The position numbers were made by a program, and so were the translations under genes. The notes under the pieces are model-generated. The model was not told where the DNA came from, did no database searches, and was given only the letters and a program-made list of their open reading frames with translations. This document shows, piece after piece, positions 1-9,823 of a stretch of DNA of 64,000 nt (position 1 is the stretch's first letter; the number at the start of each line of letters is the position of its first letter). The stretch comes from Bacteroidota bacterium. GTDB taxonomy: Bacteria > Bacteroidota > Bacteroidia > Bacteroidales > Prolixibacteraceae. Location of the stretch: NCBI GenBank assembly GCA_023251435.1, contig JAHEYU010000009.1:1-64000 (forward strand), read 5' to 3'.

Positions 1-751
1 CAAAATTAATTTTATCCTCGGGTAAATCGCTTACCAATCAGTTACTTAAAGAACTTTTGCCCCCCTTTCTGCATCACTGCTTCCTCGTTGAGCGGCTGCA
101 AAGATAAAGAGCTTTTGATCCCACGCAAGCCCTGTCTGCATCTTTAAAGCAAATAACTTTGGAAGACTCATTATTCCGTTTGAATTTCAGCAAATTACAA
201 ATATTCTGATATGTAAAGTTAATGTTAACCCTGGTAAAATGACCATGAAGATTGTCGGTTACTGCATGATTAAGACATTCAGGATATAATATTCTGAATT
301 GTCATATCGGCTTGTTGCTCTAACAATTGTTGGGGATTACATAACTGCTCTTGGATTGCCGCTATATCTGGAACAAATATCTATTTACTTTCAGGAGTAA
401 TTATGACTTTGGGCGTTCGAGTTTTTGGAATGATACCAATCGCTGCCGGAAAACCATTATCAAAACTGGCCTTATATATGTATCCGACTACTATTCTCTT
501 TTATATTTACCCCGGGCTATTATATATTATAAAGTTTGCTTCCAGATTTTAAACTCATTGTATGGACAATTGTAGCATTGCTGCATTTTTCCCTTGCCAA
601 CAGACCGGCATTGTTCGTTTTCACACTTTTCAACTGCCGCCATTTATATTTATACTGAACAAATAGACTCCAATTTAAAAATTAAGATATTGTACAGACT
701 TATTCTCAAAAACATTTATTAGTTTAACGACCTCAAAAATTATCAGGCATT
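1..751. other. noncoding left edge with decayed ORF traces
   Basis: No convincing gene is seen. A TAnnTTTG-type box on the minus strand (99-106) suggests that a leftward gene starts beyond the left edge. Between about 300 and 660 several short hydrophobic reading frames follow one another in different frames. One, from an ATG at 403, gives a 49-residue hydrophobic peptide ending at 552, and the next frame continues with another hydrophobic stretch. This could be a decayed integral-membrane protein gene. Chance hydrophobicity in AT-rich DNA is equally possible. Confidence 0.4.
99..106 (-). promoter_or_regulatory. candidate Bacteroidota -7 promoter box (leftward)
   Basis: Read on the minus strand the sequence is TATCTTTG followed by C, which fits the Bacteroidota TAnnTTTG(C) box. 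A CTTG about 19 nt upstream (around 126-129 on the plus strand) could be the -33 element. Transcription would run out of the window to the left. The box is seen in the sequence; its use is inferred. Confidence 0.4.
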
Positions 752-3700
752 ATGATAAACCTAAAGATGGGAAGGATTGGGATTAACTTGATCAGAGCGA
801 TATTCCTGATATATTTTTCATTTCAGGTTTACTCTGCTTATAGCCAGCAACCAGAGCTCCAATTCCGCATTTTAGGCGTTTTCGAAAATATAACCAACAG
901 CAGAGTTTCCTCAATTACCCAGGATTCAATCGGATTTCTCTGGATTGGAACAGGTGAAGGCATCTTCAGGTTTGACGGAGCAACAGTTTATAAATACACA
1001 AACATCGATAACGATCCAAACTCACTTCCGGCAAGCAACACAAACAAACTACTGGTCGACAGCAAAAATAATATCTGGGCATGTACTTCGGATGGACTTT
1101 GCCTCTACAACCGGGAGTTTGATTACTTTACTCCTGTTATTACGACCAATGATCTTAAAGGTCTGCCGGGTGCCGACCTCAATGTTATAAACGAAGACAA
1201 AGCCGGAAATATTAATGTTGCCTTCGGAAAATCTCTTTTCAAATTTGACAAATCGCAAAACCTGTTCACAAAAGTTTTGGATTTGAAACAGGGCAAAATT
1301 AACGCCATCGCCTTCGATGAGCTGAATAATATCTGGATTGCTGCCTCCGAAGTAGGCGGACTTTTTTATTACAACCAGCAAAGCAATGAGATATCTGAAT
1401 TCCGGAACGACCCAAATAACAAAAATTCGTTATCGAGTAACGAGGTAACCGACGTTGCCCTAAACAATGATAAACTTTGGATTGCGACCAATGGCGGAGG
1501 AATTGACTGTCTGAACCTGAAAGATAGGTCTTTCAAAAATTACTTCTCGCCATTTTATTTCGAGAACTTTTCGTCCAACATATTTATTGACCGGAAGAAG
1601 AATGTCTGGGTTTGTACTCTGGGAAGTTTAAAACTATACGACCGTAAATCCGATGCCTTTTTCAATTATTATTATCAGGAAAATAATCCGAAATCGTTGG
1701 CAAGAGATTTGACCGGATTTTTCGAGGACAATCAGGGAAATTACTGGTCCATTCATGCATTGGGAGGCATTAAAACTGCTGAAACAGAAAACCGGTTCAA
1801 GCATTTCAGTACCAATCCTGAATGGTATTGGACTACCTCCGAGAAGCATATCACCGCTATTTCGAGCGACGGATCGGGAAATCTCTGGCTTGGCAATTTT
1901 TACAACGGGATTGACGTGTTTAAGTGGCAGGAACACCGAATCGACCGTTACCTGAACAAACAAGGTGATCCGAAAAGTTTGGGCAACGGAACCATATTCT
2001 CAATTTTCAGGGATTCAAAAAATCAAATGTGGGTTGGTTCTTATATAGGCGGTCTTCAGAAATTCAATCCTGCAACAAAAAATTTCGAATCGTTCCTGAA
2101 CAGGCCAGGCGACACGCTCTCCATTGCCGGAAACGATGTTCGTTCTATTACTGAAGATGACGACGGAAATCTCTGGGTTGCGGTACACGGAAAAGGCGTC
2201 GATCGCTTCGACACAAAGACCCGCACTTTTAAACATTATAATACCCGCAACGCTCAGCTTAGCAACGATTATTCATTTCAGGTACTGATCGATTCAAATG
2301 AAAATGTTTGGGTGGCAACCGCATACGGACTTAATAAACTGCCAAAAGGTGAACCCATTTTTAAAAGCTTTTTTAATGTCAAGAATGATTCTACCACAAT
2401 CAGCAGCAATACCATTCAAACAGTTTACGAAGATCAGCAAAAAAACATCTGGGTAGGAACTCCTTCCGGATTAAACAAGTACAATCCCGAAACACAATCT
2501 TTTATAAGGTACACTTCTATTCTGAAGAATAATAATATTTGTTCGATCGTAAGTGATTCGAAAGATAATTTATGGCTTGGCACCAATGCCGGAATATCGA
2601 AGTTCAATCCGACGACACAAAATGTGACCAATTTCGATCAAAGCGAAGGACTTTTGTCGAAAGCATATTTTCCGCTTGCGAGCTATACATCCGATTACAA
2701 AGAATTATTTTTTGGCGGTACAGATGGAATAGATTACTTTAATCCCGACAGCCTGATTCGCAGAACCAATCCTCCCACTGTAGTTTTCACCAATTTCCGG
2801 GTATTCAATAAAAACATCAGTTATAAAACCGACAACAAAATTATAAACAAACACATCGGAAGTGCCGACCGTATTGAACTTGATTATAAATCAAATTCGA
2901 TTGAAATATTTTTTCAGGCGGTAAAACTTAGTAAACCCGAGAAAGTAAATTACACTTATATACTCGAAGGATTTGACAAAGATTGGATCATTACTGAAAC
3001 AAAAACAGAAGCTAATTATAATAACCTGAAACCGGGCAAATATATATTCAGGGTAAAAGCTAAAAACGATGGCGGCAATTGGAATGCAACAGACACTTCG
3101 ATACAGATAATGATTGAACCTCCATGGTGGATGACTTTATGGTTCAGGATTTTAGCTGCAATAATTTTATTAATCTCCCCAATTTTATTTATAAAATGGA
3201 GAACAATACGATTGGTGAAGCAGCGTGAAAAACTTGAAGAAATAGTTGCCGAACGTACCCGTGAAATTCAGCAAAAAAATGAGCAGTTACAGCAGTTGAA
3301 TGCAACCAAAGTCAAGCTTTTCTCGATTATTTCGCACGATCTGCGAAGTCCTTTCAGCGCAATTCTGGGATTTCAGGAAATTCTTCTCGAAAACTACAAG
3401 AATTTTACCGATGCCGAGCGAATAGAAATGCTTGGCCAGGTAAATTCCGCTTCTAAACAGATATTTGTCCTGCTCGAAAATCTACTGAACTGGGCCAGAG
3501 TTCAAACAAGTAATATACAGTACAACCCGACAAGGATAAAGCTTAACAAATTATTCCAAGAAAAATTCGATTTGTATCGCAACATTGCGGAGTCCAAAGG
3601 AATTTCGCTCGACTACCAGATTCCTGAAACACTTATTGCCTTTGCAGATATAAATTTGCTTGAAACGATCCTTCGAAACCTCATAAATAACGCTATTAAG

Positions 3701-3991
3701 TTCACCCACGAAGGCGGCAACATTCAAATTAAGGCCAGCCTTCATGCTGATGTCATAAAAATCTCGGTAACCGATTCAGGAATTGGTATGACCGAAAAGC
3801 AGATGGAATCGTTGTTTATCTTCGAAAAAACTAAAACCACGCAAGGAACCAACGGAGAAAGTGGTTCGGGGCTCGGATTGCTGCTTTGCAAAGACTTTGT
3901 TGAGAGAAACAAGGGGACGATCTCTGTTGAAAGTCAGGAAGAGAAAGGAAGTACCTTTAGTTTTACACTGCCCTCTTTTACGCAGGAATAA
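752..3991 (+). CDS. two-component-regulator-propeller sensor histidine kinase
   Basis: Predicted inner-membrane sensor kinase. After an N-terminal signal/anchor (to about residue 32) comes a long periplasmic region of repeated W-[IV]-[GA]-[TS] style blades, typical of two Reg_prop beta-propellers (about 40-700). A Y_Y_Y domain follows (about 715-790), then one transmembrane helix (about 797-815), a coiled coil, a HisKA domain with phospho-acceptor His862 in an SHDLRSPF motif, and an HATPase domain with N box (NLINNAIKF), DSGIGM and GSGLGL boxes. The protein stops right after the ATPase domain, so it lacks the receiver and AraC-type domains of classical hybrid HTCS proteins and needs a separate response regulator. 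None is adjacent. The next gene is 49 nt downstream with its own promoter-like box. In Bacteroidota such sensors usually detect glycan fragments; the ligand here is unknown. Confidence 0.9.
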   Translation: MINLKMGRIGINLIRAIFLIYFSFQVYSAYSQQPELQFRILGVFENITNSRVSSITQDSIGFLWIGTGEGIFRFDGATVYKYTNIDNDPNSLPASNTNKLLVDSKNNIWACTSDGLCLYNREFDYFTPVITTNDLKGLPGADLNVINEDKAGNINVAFGKSLFKFDKSQNLFTKVLDLKQGKINAIAFDELNNIWIAASEVGGLFYYNQQSNEISEFRNDPNNKNSLSSNEVTDVALNNDKLWIATNGGGIDCLNLKDRSFKNYFSPFYFENFSSNIFIDRKKNVWVCTLGSLKLYDRKSDAFFNYYYQENNPKSLARDLTGFFEDNQGNYWSIHALGGIKTAETENRFKHFSTNPEWYWTTSEKHITAISSDGSGNLWLGNFYNGIDVFKWQEHRIDRYLNKQGDPKSLGNGTIFSIFRDSKNQMWVGSYIGGLQKFNPATKNFESFLNRPGDTLSIAGNDVRSITEDDDGNLWVAVHGKGVDRFDTKTRTFKHYNTRNAQLSNDYSFQVLIDSNENVWVATAYGLNKLPKGEPIFKSFFNVKNDSTTISSNTIQTVYEDQQKNIWVGTPSGLNKYNPETQSFIRYTSILKNNNICSIVSDSKDNLWLGTNAGISKFNPTTQNVTNFDQSEGLLSKAYFPLASYTSDYKELFFGGTDGIDYFNPDSLIRRTNPPTVVFTNFRVFNKNISYKTDNKIINKHIGSADRIELDYKSNSIEIFFQAVKLSKPEKVNYTYILEGFDKDWIITETKTEANYNNLKPGKYIFRVKAKNDGGNWNATDTSIQIMIEPPWWMTLWFRILAAIILLISPILFIKWRTIRLVKQREKLEEIVAERTREIQQKNEQLQQLNATKVKLFSIISHDLRSPFSAILGFQEILLENYKNFTDAERIEMLGQVNSASKQIFVLLENLLNWARVQTSNIQYNPTRIKLNKLFQEKFDLYRNIAESKGISLDYQIPETLIAFADINLLETILRNLINNAIKFTHEGGNIQIKASLHADVIKISVTDSGIGMTEKQMESLFIFEKTKTTQGTNGESGSGLGLLLCKDFVERNKGTISVESQEEKGSTFSFTLPSFTQE

Positions 3992-4011
3992 CAACAATCT
4001 GATAAATAAGA

Positions 4012-4019
4012 TATATTTG
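4012..4019 (+). promoter_or_regulatory. candidate -7 box for the DUF4056 gene
   Basis: TATATTTG followed by C matches the Bacteroidota TAnnTTTG(C) box and sits 21 nt before the ATG at 4041. It supports that ATG as the true start rather than an upstream in-frame start inside the kinase gene. No clear TTTG-like -33 box is seen at the right distance. Confidence 0.4.
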
Positions 4020-4040
4020 CAGAAATTTCTATGCTCAAGT

Positions 4041-5087
4041 ATGCAAGCTTTTAAAATATTCCTGACAATCTTTTTCTATTCCTGTGCACTGGCCATTCAG
4101 GCAAAAGCTCCTGAATTTACAGGCAATCAGCCCGACAATAAACCACATCGAATTATCCGAACCTGTTGTTCGTTTGGTACCGAAATGCAGCTTTTCGCCA
4201 TTCCGGGAGTTAAACTGACTGACATAACCAGCATCGAAAAAATTGGAAATCACCAGTATTTGGGCGATGCAAGCGAAAAAAACGGAATTGTTTACACGCG
4301 CCGGGGCGGATTTATTGATATGGGCCATTTGCGCGATCAGGCCGACTGGACCGCCTATCTTTATACAGAAATAATCAGGAACCGGCAGGCAGGAACATTG
4401 TCGATGGTTTTAGGGCGCGAAGGTGGCGAGAAAAACCTGCAAGTCACCATTCCTTCCAACATGAGCAATTCGGACCTGATTCTACTTTCCGGAAAAATTG
4501 CCTACGATTTGTCGGTGTGGCACGAAATAGCCACCTGGTTTGGCGCTTCAACAATTCCGTTTGTTCCTGAAAGATATTCAAGTTTTTCGGTAGAAGATGC
4601 CTACTCCAACTTACTGGGCGTAACAATCGGGATTCAGGCTTTACAGAGTGAACTGCCCTACGAAATGGCTGTAACAACCATTATTAACGAAACATTGAAA
4701 AGTCTCGATGCGGTTTCGAACGAGCTGGAAACTTTTATGGCGATGGAAGCTGTAAGAGATGTTTGGTGGACGCGCGAAAAAAAATTACCCTCCGGGAAAG
4801 TATTGCTTCAGCGACAACTTCAGGTTTACGACTGTTTACAACCCTGGCTGGTTCCGGGCTGGATGAATGCAGGCCAGGAAAAATCGGAGCTGAAAGTTCC
4901 TGAATACACCACTGACGGCCAAATGCTTACCGAATTCTACGAACTCGATTTCAGGCTAAATTATAAATTCCCTTTTCGAAAAATGTTTCCTGAACGGAAA
5001 GATAGAAATATTAATCAAAACGATTTCGACCGTTTGCTTGCTCAAATAGCTGACGAACTTGAAAAGAAAGACCGCAAATTAGATTAA
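4041..5087 (+). CDS. DUF4056-type exported protein
   Basis: 348-residue protein with a cleavable-looking signal peptide (hydrophobic core about residues 4-18). I assign DUF4056 from the motifs: an RTCCSFG segment just after the mature N-terminus, a GGFIDMGHLRDQADW block, a WHEIATWFG segment and an EDAYSNLLG segment. The His/Asp and His-Glu residues in these blocks look like a possible metal or catalytic centre, but the family has no established reaction and this is inference. The frame is open upstream to 3861, but that part overlaps the kinase gene. The ATG at 4041 gives a clean signal peptide and follows a promoter-like box. The gene converges on the next one with no gap: its stop ends at 5087 and the opposing stop begins at 5088. 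Confidence 0.72.
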   Translation: MQAFKIFLTIFFYSCALAIQAKAPEFTGNQPDNKPHRIIRTCCSFGTEMQLFAIPGVKLTDITSIEKIGNHQYLGDASEKNGIVYTRRGGFIDMGHLRDQADWTAYLYTEIIRNRQAGTLSMVLGREGGEKNLQVTIPSNMSNSDLILLSGKIAYDLSVWHEIATWFGASTIPFVPERYSSFSVEDAYSNLLGVTIGIQALQSELPYEMAVTTIINETLKSLDAVSNELETFMAMEAVRDVWWTREKKLPSGKVLLQRQLQVYDCLQPWLVPGWMNAGQEKSELKVPEYTTDGQMLTEFYELDFRLNYKFPFRKMFPERKDRNINQNDFDRLLAQIADELEKKDRKLD

Positions 5088-6572
5088 TCAGCCCTCATCC
5101 GACCAATCTTTTCCCGGATCAATCTGTTTATTTCGCTGTATTCGCGCCAGAATTTCGAAGGTACGAATGCGGTCTTTATATAGGTTGTTGGCATTTAGCT
5201 TTGCAATATCGAGCGATGCATCGGTATTGTCTTCCCAACGTCTGCACAAATACATCGGTTGGTAAACACGCCCGATTTTATATTTTCCTGAAATGGCCAA
5301 ACCCAGTGCATAATCTTCGCCGTAACTTACATTCGGAACACGGATTTCGCGCAATACAGGAGTGTAAAATGCACGTGGCGCACCAAGCCCATTGATTCGC
5401 AAAGCGTTATTCGGTCCGTTATCCTCGGTCCATTCGCGATGATCGATTACTCCGGCCGGAAGTTCTTTGAGATTAAAATCAGTCATCCGGTAGCTGCCAA
5501 TTACCATCGCACAATTGTCATCATAAAACGTATCGACAATTGTCTGAAGAGTATTTTCATTCACATACAAATCGTCGCTATCAAGCTGGACAGCAAATTT
5601 TCCACATTCAGGATGAAAAATCGCTTCATTCCAGCACCCTCCGATTCCGAGGTCTTTTCGTTCGGGAATGATGTGTATTAATTTATCTTGCTCTGCGTAC
5701 GATTGTATGATTTCAGTCGTCCCGTCTGTCGAATAATTATCAACAATTATCACGTTAAAACGAAAGGTTGTCTTCTGGATAAGTGCCGATACAATCGCAT
5801 CGCGAATGGTTTTTACGCGGTTACGAACAGGAATAATTACGGAAGCTTCAGTTTCGAAATGTTCTGTAAGATTGGTTTCGGGGAAAGGAGCCACCAGTAA
5901 TGCGCCAATATCGCGCAAGTGAGTGGTACAAACCTGTTCCATTTCGAGCTGAAGTTCGCGAGCCGCTGTTTTCACGTAATCAAACTGCTTTTCACCCGTA
6001 CTGCGGGAATCGGTCTCGTGTTTTGTGAATAAAAATTCAGGAATACGCACCAAATCTCCCATTCGGCTGGCACGCAAACGGAGCGCATAACGGCCAGCAT
6101 ATTTAAGCATTTCATAGTTTTCGTACCTGAAGGCTTTTAATACTTCGGCCCGGTAGAAACGAACCGGCCCAAAATTAAAATCGTCGCGCATGCTACCCAT
6201 CTGATAATCGTTTACCGGACAGGGCGTCAATTTTTCATCTTTAACTTCCACATAATCAGAGTACACCATTGGTGCATCAGTATACCCAGCCACCTGCACC
6301 AACCGCTCTATTGCTCCCTGCCCCATTTCAACTGCCGCCTCATCAAGTATCAGAAGTGCAAAATCTGCACTTAACAACTTGGCTATTTGCCTTGTCGCCG
6401 AACAGGACCCAAATTCTTCGACTTGTACAAACTCGCAATTATTAAGCTGAACCTGATTTTTGGACAGTACAAATACCTGATTGACCAACGGTGATGCCCT
6501 GAACTGGTCGACCAGCTTTTGGCCGGCAACCTGATCGGTATATGCAAAGAAACAATCGACTATTGGTTTCAT
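5088..6572 (-). CDS. two-domain family 2 glycosyltransferase
   Basis: 494-residue cytoplasmic protein. The C-terminal half (about 240-440) is a clear GT-A/GT2 domain: SVIIPVRNR start, VDNYSTDGT nucleotide-binding turn, GGCWNEA and the metal-binding [17 protein letters not shown] acidic motif follows and may contain the catalytic base. The N-terminal half (about 1-230) resembles a degenerate second GT-A fold (an [10 protein letters not shown] strand, a SDYVEV segment and an [12 protein letters not shown] segment) without a full DxD site. It probably transfers a sugar from a nucleotide donor to a surface glycan or glycolipid; donor and acceptor cannot be read from sequence. It starts 13 nt after the GHL10 gene on the same strand, so the two are likely co-transcribed. 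No transmembrane segment is seen. Confidence 0.85.
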   Translation of the reverse strand: MKPIVDCFFAYTDQVAGQKLVDQFRASPLVNQVFVLSKNQVQLNNCEFVQVEEFGSCSATRQIAKLLSADFALLILDEAAVEMGQGAIERLVQVAGYTDAPMVYSDYVEVKDEKLTPCPVNDYQMGSMRDDFNFGPVRFYRAEVLKAFRYENYEMLKYAGRYALRLRASRMGDLVRIPEFLFTKHETDSRSTGEKQFDYVKTAARELQLEMEQVCTTHLRDIGALLVAPFPETNLTEHFETEASVIIPVRNRVKTIRDAIVSALIQKTTFRFNVIIVDNYSTDGTTEIIQSYAEQDKLIHIIPERKDLGIGGCWNEAIFHPECGKFAVQLDSDDLYVNENTLQTIVDTFYDDNCAMVIGSYRMTDFNLKELPAGVIDHREWTEDNGPNNALRINGLGAPRAFYTPVLREIRVPNVSYGEDYALGLAISGKYKIGRVYQPMYLCRRWEDNTDASLDIAKLNANNLYKDRIRTFEILARIQRNKQIDPGKDWSDEG

Positions 6573-6585
6573 GACCTTTTCTTTT

Positions 6586-8091
6586 TTAAAGTTTAATCAC
6601 TTTCACCTTGCTTATTTCGCTTTCGTTGTGAAGGCGATCAAGTGCCGAAATCCGGATTTCGTATTTTCTCCGTAATTTACGGGTATTTGGTTTAAAAATG
6701 ATGCTATTATCCGAGGTAATTGTAAAAATATTTTCAGGATTCCGGAAGTCAAACTTTTCACCAACGGCATTTAAATAAACGATATACCTTACCTGTTTGT
6801 CCAGTTCGTTTTCGGTTTTGGAAGTTTTCCACTTCAACTTATGTCCCTTTTTCCTGAAGCGTTCCGGACTTTGGGGCGCTTTGTTATCAATCCACGGCAT
6901 TTGGGGAACCAGAGCCTGATGGTTATAAATTTTATCCTGAATGGTTTGGGTAAATCCAAATAAATCGCGTTTGAAATGAACGCTGCTATAAAATGCGCTT
7001 CCACCAATTTGCTGAATTTGCCGAGTAATATCTATTTGTTTGATAAGCTGATTGGGATCTTTCCATTCGGGAATAGTGGCGTTGGCCTCCAGCTTGTAAA
7101 CCGCATGACCAATGTACATTGCACGATTGTACGAATGGTCGGCCCACCATTTTGCAAGCGTCAGGTAATCAACAGAAGTATGACCAATTTGCCAGTAAAG
7201 CTGGGGCAACGAATAATCAATCCATCCGCTTTTTTGCCATTTGAGGATATCTGCATATAAATGATCGTAGTTGGTAGTTCCGGCAGTGGTTTCAGAGCCC
7301 TGCGGATCGTCGGTTTTGTTGCGCCAGACACCAAACGGGCTGATACCAAATTTCACCCAGGGCTTTGTTTTTTTTATACTTTCCGAAAGCATCCGAATGG
7401 TCAAATCAACATTATCGCGTCGCCAGTCGGCTTTCTGCACCGCTAAAAAGCCACGGTTATACTGGGCAAACGAATTTTCATCAGGGAAACTATCCTTTAG
7501 CGGGTACGGATAAAAATAATCGTCAAAATGAATGGCATCCACATCGTACCTCGAAACGATATCGGTTACCACCTTTACAACAAAGTCACGTGTTTGCGGA
7601 ATCCCCGGATCGAAGTATAACTTGCCACCGTAATTTACAATCCAATCAGGATTCTTGAATGCAATATGACTGGCAGCCAAAGGATCGGCAGCATTTTGCG
7701 AAACACGGAAAGGATTCAGCCATGCATGAAATTCCATATTCCGGTTGTGGCATTCCTGAATCCAGAATTGCAGCGGATCGTAAAACGGGCTGGGCGCCTT
7801 ACCGGGAGTACCGGTCAGGTAGCGCGACCATGGTTCAAGTTCTGATGGGTAGAATGCATCCGAAGCCGGACGGATCTGCATTATGATGGCATTCATTCCG
7901 TTTTTACGGTGCATTTCCAGGAGATCGATCACTTCTTTTTTCTGTTGATCAGTCGAAAGTCCGGGTTTCGAAGGCCAGTCGATGTTGTTGACAGTAGCTA
8001 CCCAAACAGCCCGAAATTCGCGTTTGGGCGCAACTTGTGCCACTGCACTCAAGCACAATAAAAAAGAAAAAGCGAAAATTATGCGGTACAT
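6586..8091 (-). CDS. GHL10-family glycoside hydrolase-like exported protein
   Basis: 501 residues with a signal peptide (about 1-18). Immediately after it comes the family signature [17 protein letters not shown], then a TIM-barrel-like sequence with [37 protein letters not shown] and [10 protein letters not shown] segments. This matches the 'glycosyl hydrolase-like 10' (GHL10, formerly DUF187) family. The C-terminal about 100 residues look like a fibronectin-III-type beta domain. Related proteins are studied or proposed as peptidoglycan or polysaccharide glycosidases; the substrate here is not known. The conserved HFDDYF acidic pair is the best catalytic candidate. It is first in a two-gene unit with the GT2 gene. 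A TATCTTG-like box lies just upstream on the minus strand (around 8113-8119). Confidence 0.85.
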   Translation of the reverse strand: MYRIIFAFSFLLCLSAVAQVAPKREFRAVWVATVNNIDWPSKPGLSTDQQKKEVIDLLEMHRKNGMNAIIMQIRPASDAFYPSELEPWSRYLTGTPGKAPSPFYDPLQFWIQECHNRNMEFHAWLNPFRVSQNAADPLAASHIAFKNPDWIVNYGGKLYFDPGIPQTRDFVVKVVTDIVSRYDVDAIHFDDYFYPYPLKDSFPDENSFAQYNRGFLAVQKADWRRDNVDLTIRMLSESIKKTKPWVKFGISPFGVWRNKTDDPQGSETTAGTTNYDHLYADILKWQKSGWIDYSLPQLYWQIGHTSVDYLTLAKWWADHSYNRAMYIGHAVYKLEANATIPEWKDPNQLIKQIDITRQIQQIGGSAFYSSVHFKRDLFGFTQTIQDKIYNHQALVPQMPWIDNKAPQSPERFRKKGHKLKWKTSKTENELDKQVRYIVYLNAVGEKFDFRNPENIFTITSDNSIIFKPNTRKLRRKYEIRISALDRLHNESEISKVKVIKL

Positions 8092-8474
8092 ATCATCTGA
8101 TTTAAAATTCGGACAAGATAAAGGGTTCCTGTTAAAATCAGGGCATGTTATTCAGGTATTTTATCAAGGCAGAATTGTTAAAAACCTTTACAGAAATATT
8201 CCTCTGAAATTTAATGATTTTCAGCAAACCGGTGTTTGTTTATTACTTTTTTTTTGACACCTTTGCCGCCATCGAAACACTAAAAGTTCCCGTTTAATTA
8301 TTTCTTAAAAATTTAATTCAATCGTCGAACCAAAGTACTACTTCGATGTTTATTAAAATGGCTACTCAAAGCTGGTTACTTTGGTAGTTCATGGTTTATT
8401 AGGTTTAGTTGGTTTAGGTTAGTTTCCCGTCTCAAACGGGTGAAAAGGCTGTCAGAGGACAGCCTTTTCTAATT
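8092..8474. other. intergenic region with 9-bp inverted repeat and terminator
   Basis: 383 bp without a gene. It holds the upstream region of the leftward GHL10 gene, a perfect 9-bp inverted repeat (ACCAAAGTA at 8329-8337, TACTTTGGT at 8377-8385, 39-nt spacer) and, at its right end, the terminator of the DUF1456 gene. The inverted repeat could be an operator or simply two promoter-like boxes facing each other. Confidence 0.45.
8443..8468 (-). terminator. Rho-independent terminator of the DUF1456 gene
   Basis: Perfect 11-bp stem AAAAGGCTGTC / GACAGCCTTTT with an AGAG loop, lying 6 nt past the DUF1456 stop codon; the stem ends in an A/T tract. Confidence 0.85.
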
Positions 8475-8732
8475 TTACTGAATTTTCTTCACCATATATG
8501 GTTTACGCACTTCACCAGCAGGGCCACGCATATAAATGATCAGCCCGTTCAGAAAATTCCGGAGTAACTGGTCGCCACATTCCTTGTAATTAGGATGGTC
8601 TTCTGTTCTAAACAAAGCATTCACTTCGCTTTTCGATACTTTAAATTCGGCAAGGGTCAGAATATCAACGATGTCTTCATCGCGCAGTTTCAGCGCCACA
8701 CGCAGCTTTTTAAGTATATCGTTATTGGTCAT
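8475..8732 (-). CDS. DUF1456 (YehS-like) family protein, single-repeat form
   Basis: 85-residue soluble protein carrying one DUF1456 unit: NNDILKKLRVALKLRDEDI at the N-terminus, VSKSEVNALFR in the middle and a conserved C-terminal LLRNFLNGLI helix. Known YehS-type proteins are about 150 residues with two such units; this one has a single unit and a short basic tail. The reading frame is open upstream to 8858, but those 42 extra residues are lysine-rich and unlike the family. The ATG at 8732 puts the conserved motif at the N-terminus. Function is unknown; the fold is expected to be a small helical, possibly nucleic-acid-binding module. It is divergent from plsC and followed by a strong terminator. 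Confidence 0.75.
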   Translation of the reverse strand: MTNNDILKKLRVALKLRDEDIVDILTLAEFKVSKSEVNALFRTEDHPNYKECGDQLLRNFLNGLIIYMRGPAGEVRKPYMVKKIQ

Positions 8733-8873
8733 CGCAGTTGATTTAAAAATTGTTTGGTCAAAGAAACGAAACTTCAGGACGACTTTCATGAATTTACCCT
8801 TACACTTGTCAAATTCTTTTTCCTGAAGCTTATTTTTTTTGGCTACTTTTCTGCCCACAAAAACCAGACAAAA

Positions 8874-9608
8874 ATGAAGACAATCCTCTCCTATTTACTG
8901 ACTCCCATTTATATGTTTGTTTTCGGGATGCTTCTGCTTATTTTTCATCCTGTTCAGATCGTAACCAGATGGATTTGGGGATATCCGGTCCGAAAAAAAA
9001 TGGTCGATATCATGAATTTCGGATTACTGTACAGCCTTTATATTTTGGGTGCCCGAATTACTTACAAGGGACTCGAAAAAATTCCGAAAAACCGTCCACT
9101 TATCATTGTGGCCAATCATACGAGTACACTCGACATCCCAGCCGTGATTGTCGGGTTCAGAAAAAACCACCCGAAATTCATTTCAAAAATTGAACTTGGC
9201 AAGGGAATCCCAAGTATTTCGTACAATCTCCGCCACGGAGGATCAGTATTGATCGACCGAAAAAACCCAAGGCAATCGGTCAAGGATATTTTGCTGTTGG
9301 GAAAACATATTGAGGAAAACAATTATGCAGCATGTATTTTTCCTGAAGGAACACGAACCAAAACAGGGCTTCTGAATCCTTTTATGCCTGCCGGAATTGC
9401 TTCGCTGATAAAAACTTCGCCATCGGCCATCATTGTTCCGTTTGCTATCGACGGACATTACAAATTGATGAAAAACAGAAATTTCCCGATGACTTTTGGC
9501 GTACACCTCAAATACACTGCGCTCGATCCCATTGAACCGAAAGGAATGGATAGCGCCCTTCTGGCTCAGACAATCGAAGATATGATCAGGAAAGAGCTGG
9601 TGAAATAA
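8874..9608 (+). CDS. plsC: 1-acyl-sn-glycerol-3-phosphate acyltransferase
   Basis: 244-residue membrane-associated acyltransferase that adds the second acyl chain to lysophosphatidic acid in phospholipid synthesis. The catalytic NHxxxxD motif is NHTSTLD (residues 81-87) and the substrate-binding motif is FPEGTRT (about 155-161). Two hydrophobic stretches (about 5-25 and 47-60) anchor it in the inner membrane. The start at 8874 removes a 40-residue extension that would overlap the divergent DUF1456 upstream region and has no family counterpart. The gene is monocistronic, followed by nested inverted repeats rather than a simple terminator. Confidence 0.88.
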   Translation: MKTILSYLLTPIYMFVFGMLLLIFHPVQIVTRWIWGYPVRKKMVDIMNFGLLYSLYILGARITYKGLEKIPKNRPLIIVANHTSTLDIPAVIVGFRKNHPKFISKIELGKGIPSISYNLRHGGSVLIDRKNPRQSVKDILLLGKHIEENNYAACIFPEGTRTKTGLLNPFMPAGIASLIKTSPSAIIVPFAIDGHYKLMKNRNFPMTFGVHLKYTALDPIEPKGMDSALLAQTIEDMIRKELVK

Positions 9609-9609
9609 T

Positions 9610-9726
9610 ACCGATTGAAGAAATGTATTAGTCAAATCTTCGCTCACTCGATTAGCCTTTACATTTCTATTCATCGGCATTATACCAGAATGGCTTTGGA
9701 CTATTTTATAATTGCATTTGGTATAA
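9610..9726. repeat. two consecutive imperfect hairpins after plsC
   Basis: Two long imperfect inverted repeats follow one another directly after the plsC stop. The first pairs about 9610-9627 with about 9661-9678 (one arm ACCGATTGAAGAAATGTA). The second pairs 9680-9692 (TTATACCAGAATG) with 9715-9726 (CATTTGGTATAA). They could be a transcript 3'-end structure or the remnant of a small palindromic element. Confidence 0.5.
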
Positions 9727-9776
9727 GAAGTTGGCAGTCGCAGAATTCAGTTGTCAGGATGTCGATTGCATGAATA

Positions 9777-9806
9777 GCTCCGGCGGAGCAAAATATTTGT
9801 AGTAAT
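9777..9806 (+). repeat. REP-like palindrome with ATATTTGTAG tail
   Basis: A short palindrome (GCTCC-GGC-GGAGC, 9777-9789) is followed by AAAATATTTGTAGTAATA. The same architecture, with a different palindrome but the same tail, recurs at 27278-27310 and several times at 28008-28169. This indicates an interspersed REP-type repeat family. Confidence 0.65.
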
Positions 9807-9823
9807 ATAACAAAACATAAAAG

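Noticed and set aside
9243-9680. 145-aa minus-strand reading frame opposite plsC
   Set aside because: It is antisense to conserved plsC motifs and has no recognisable protein features.
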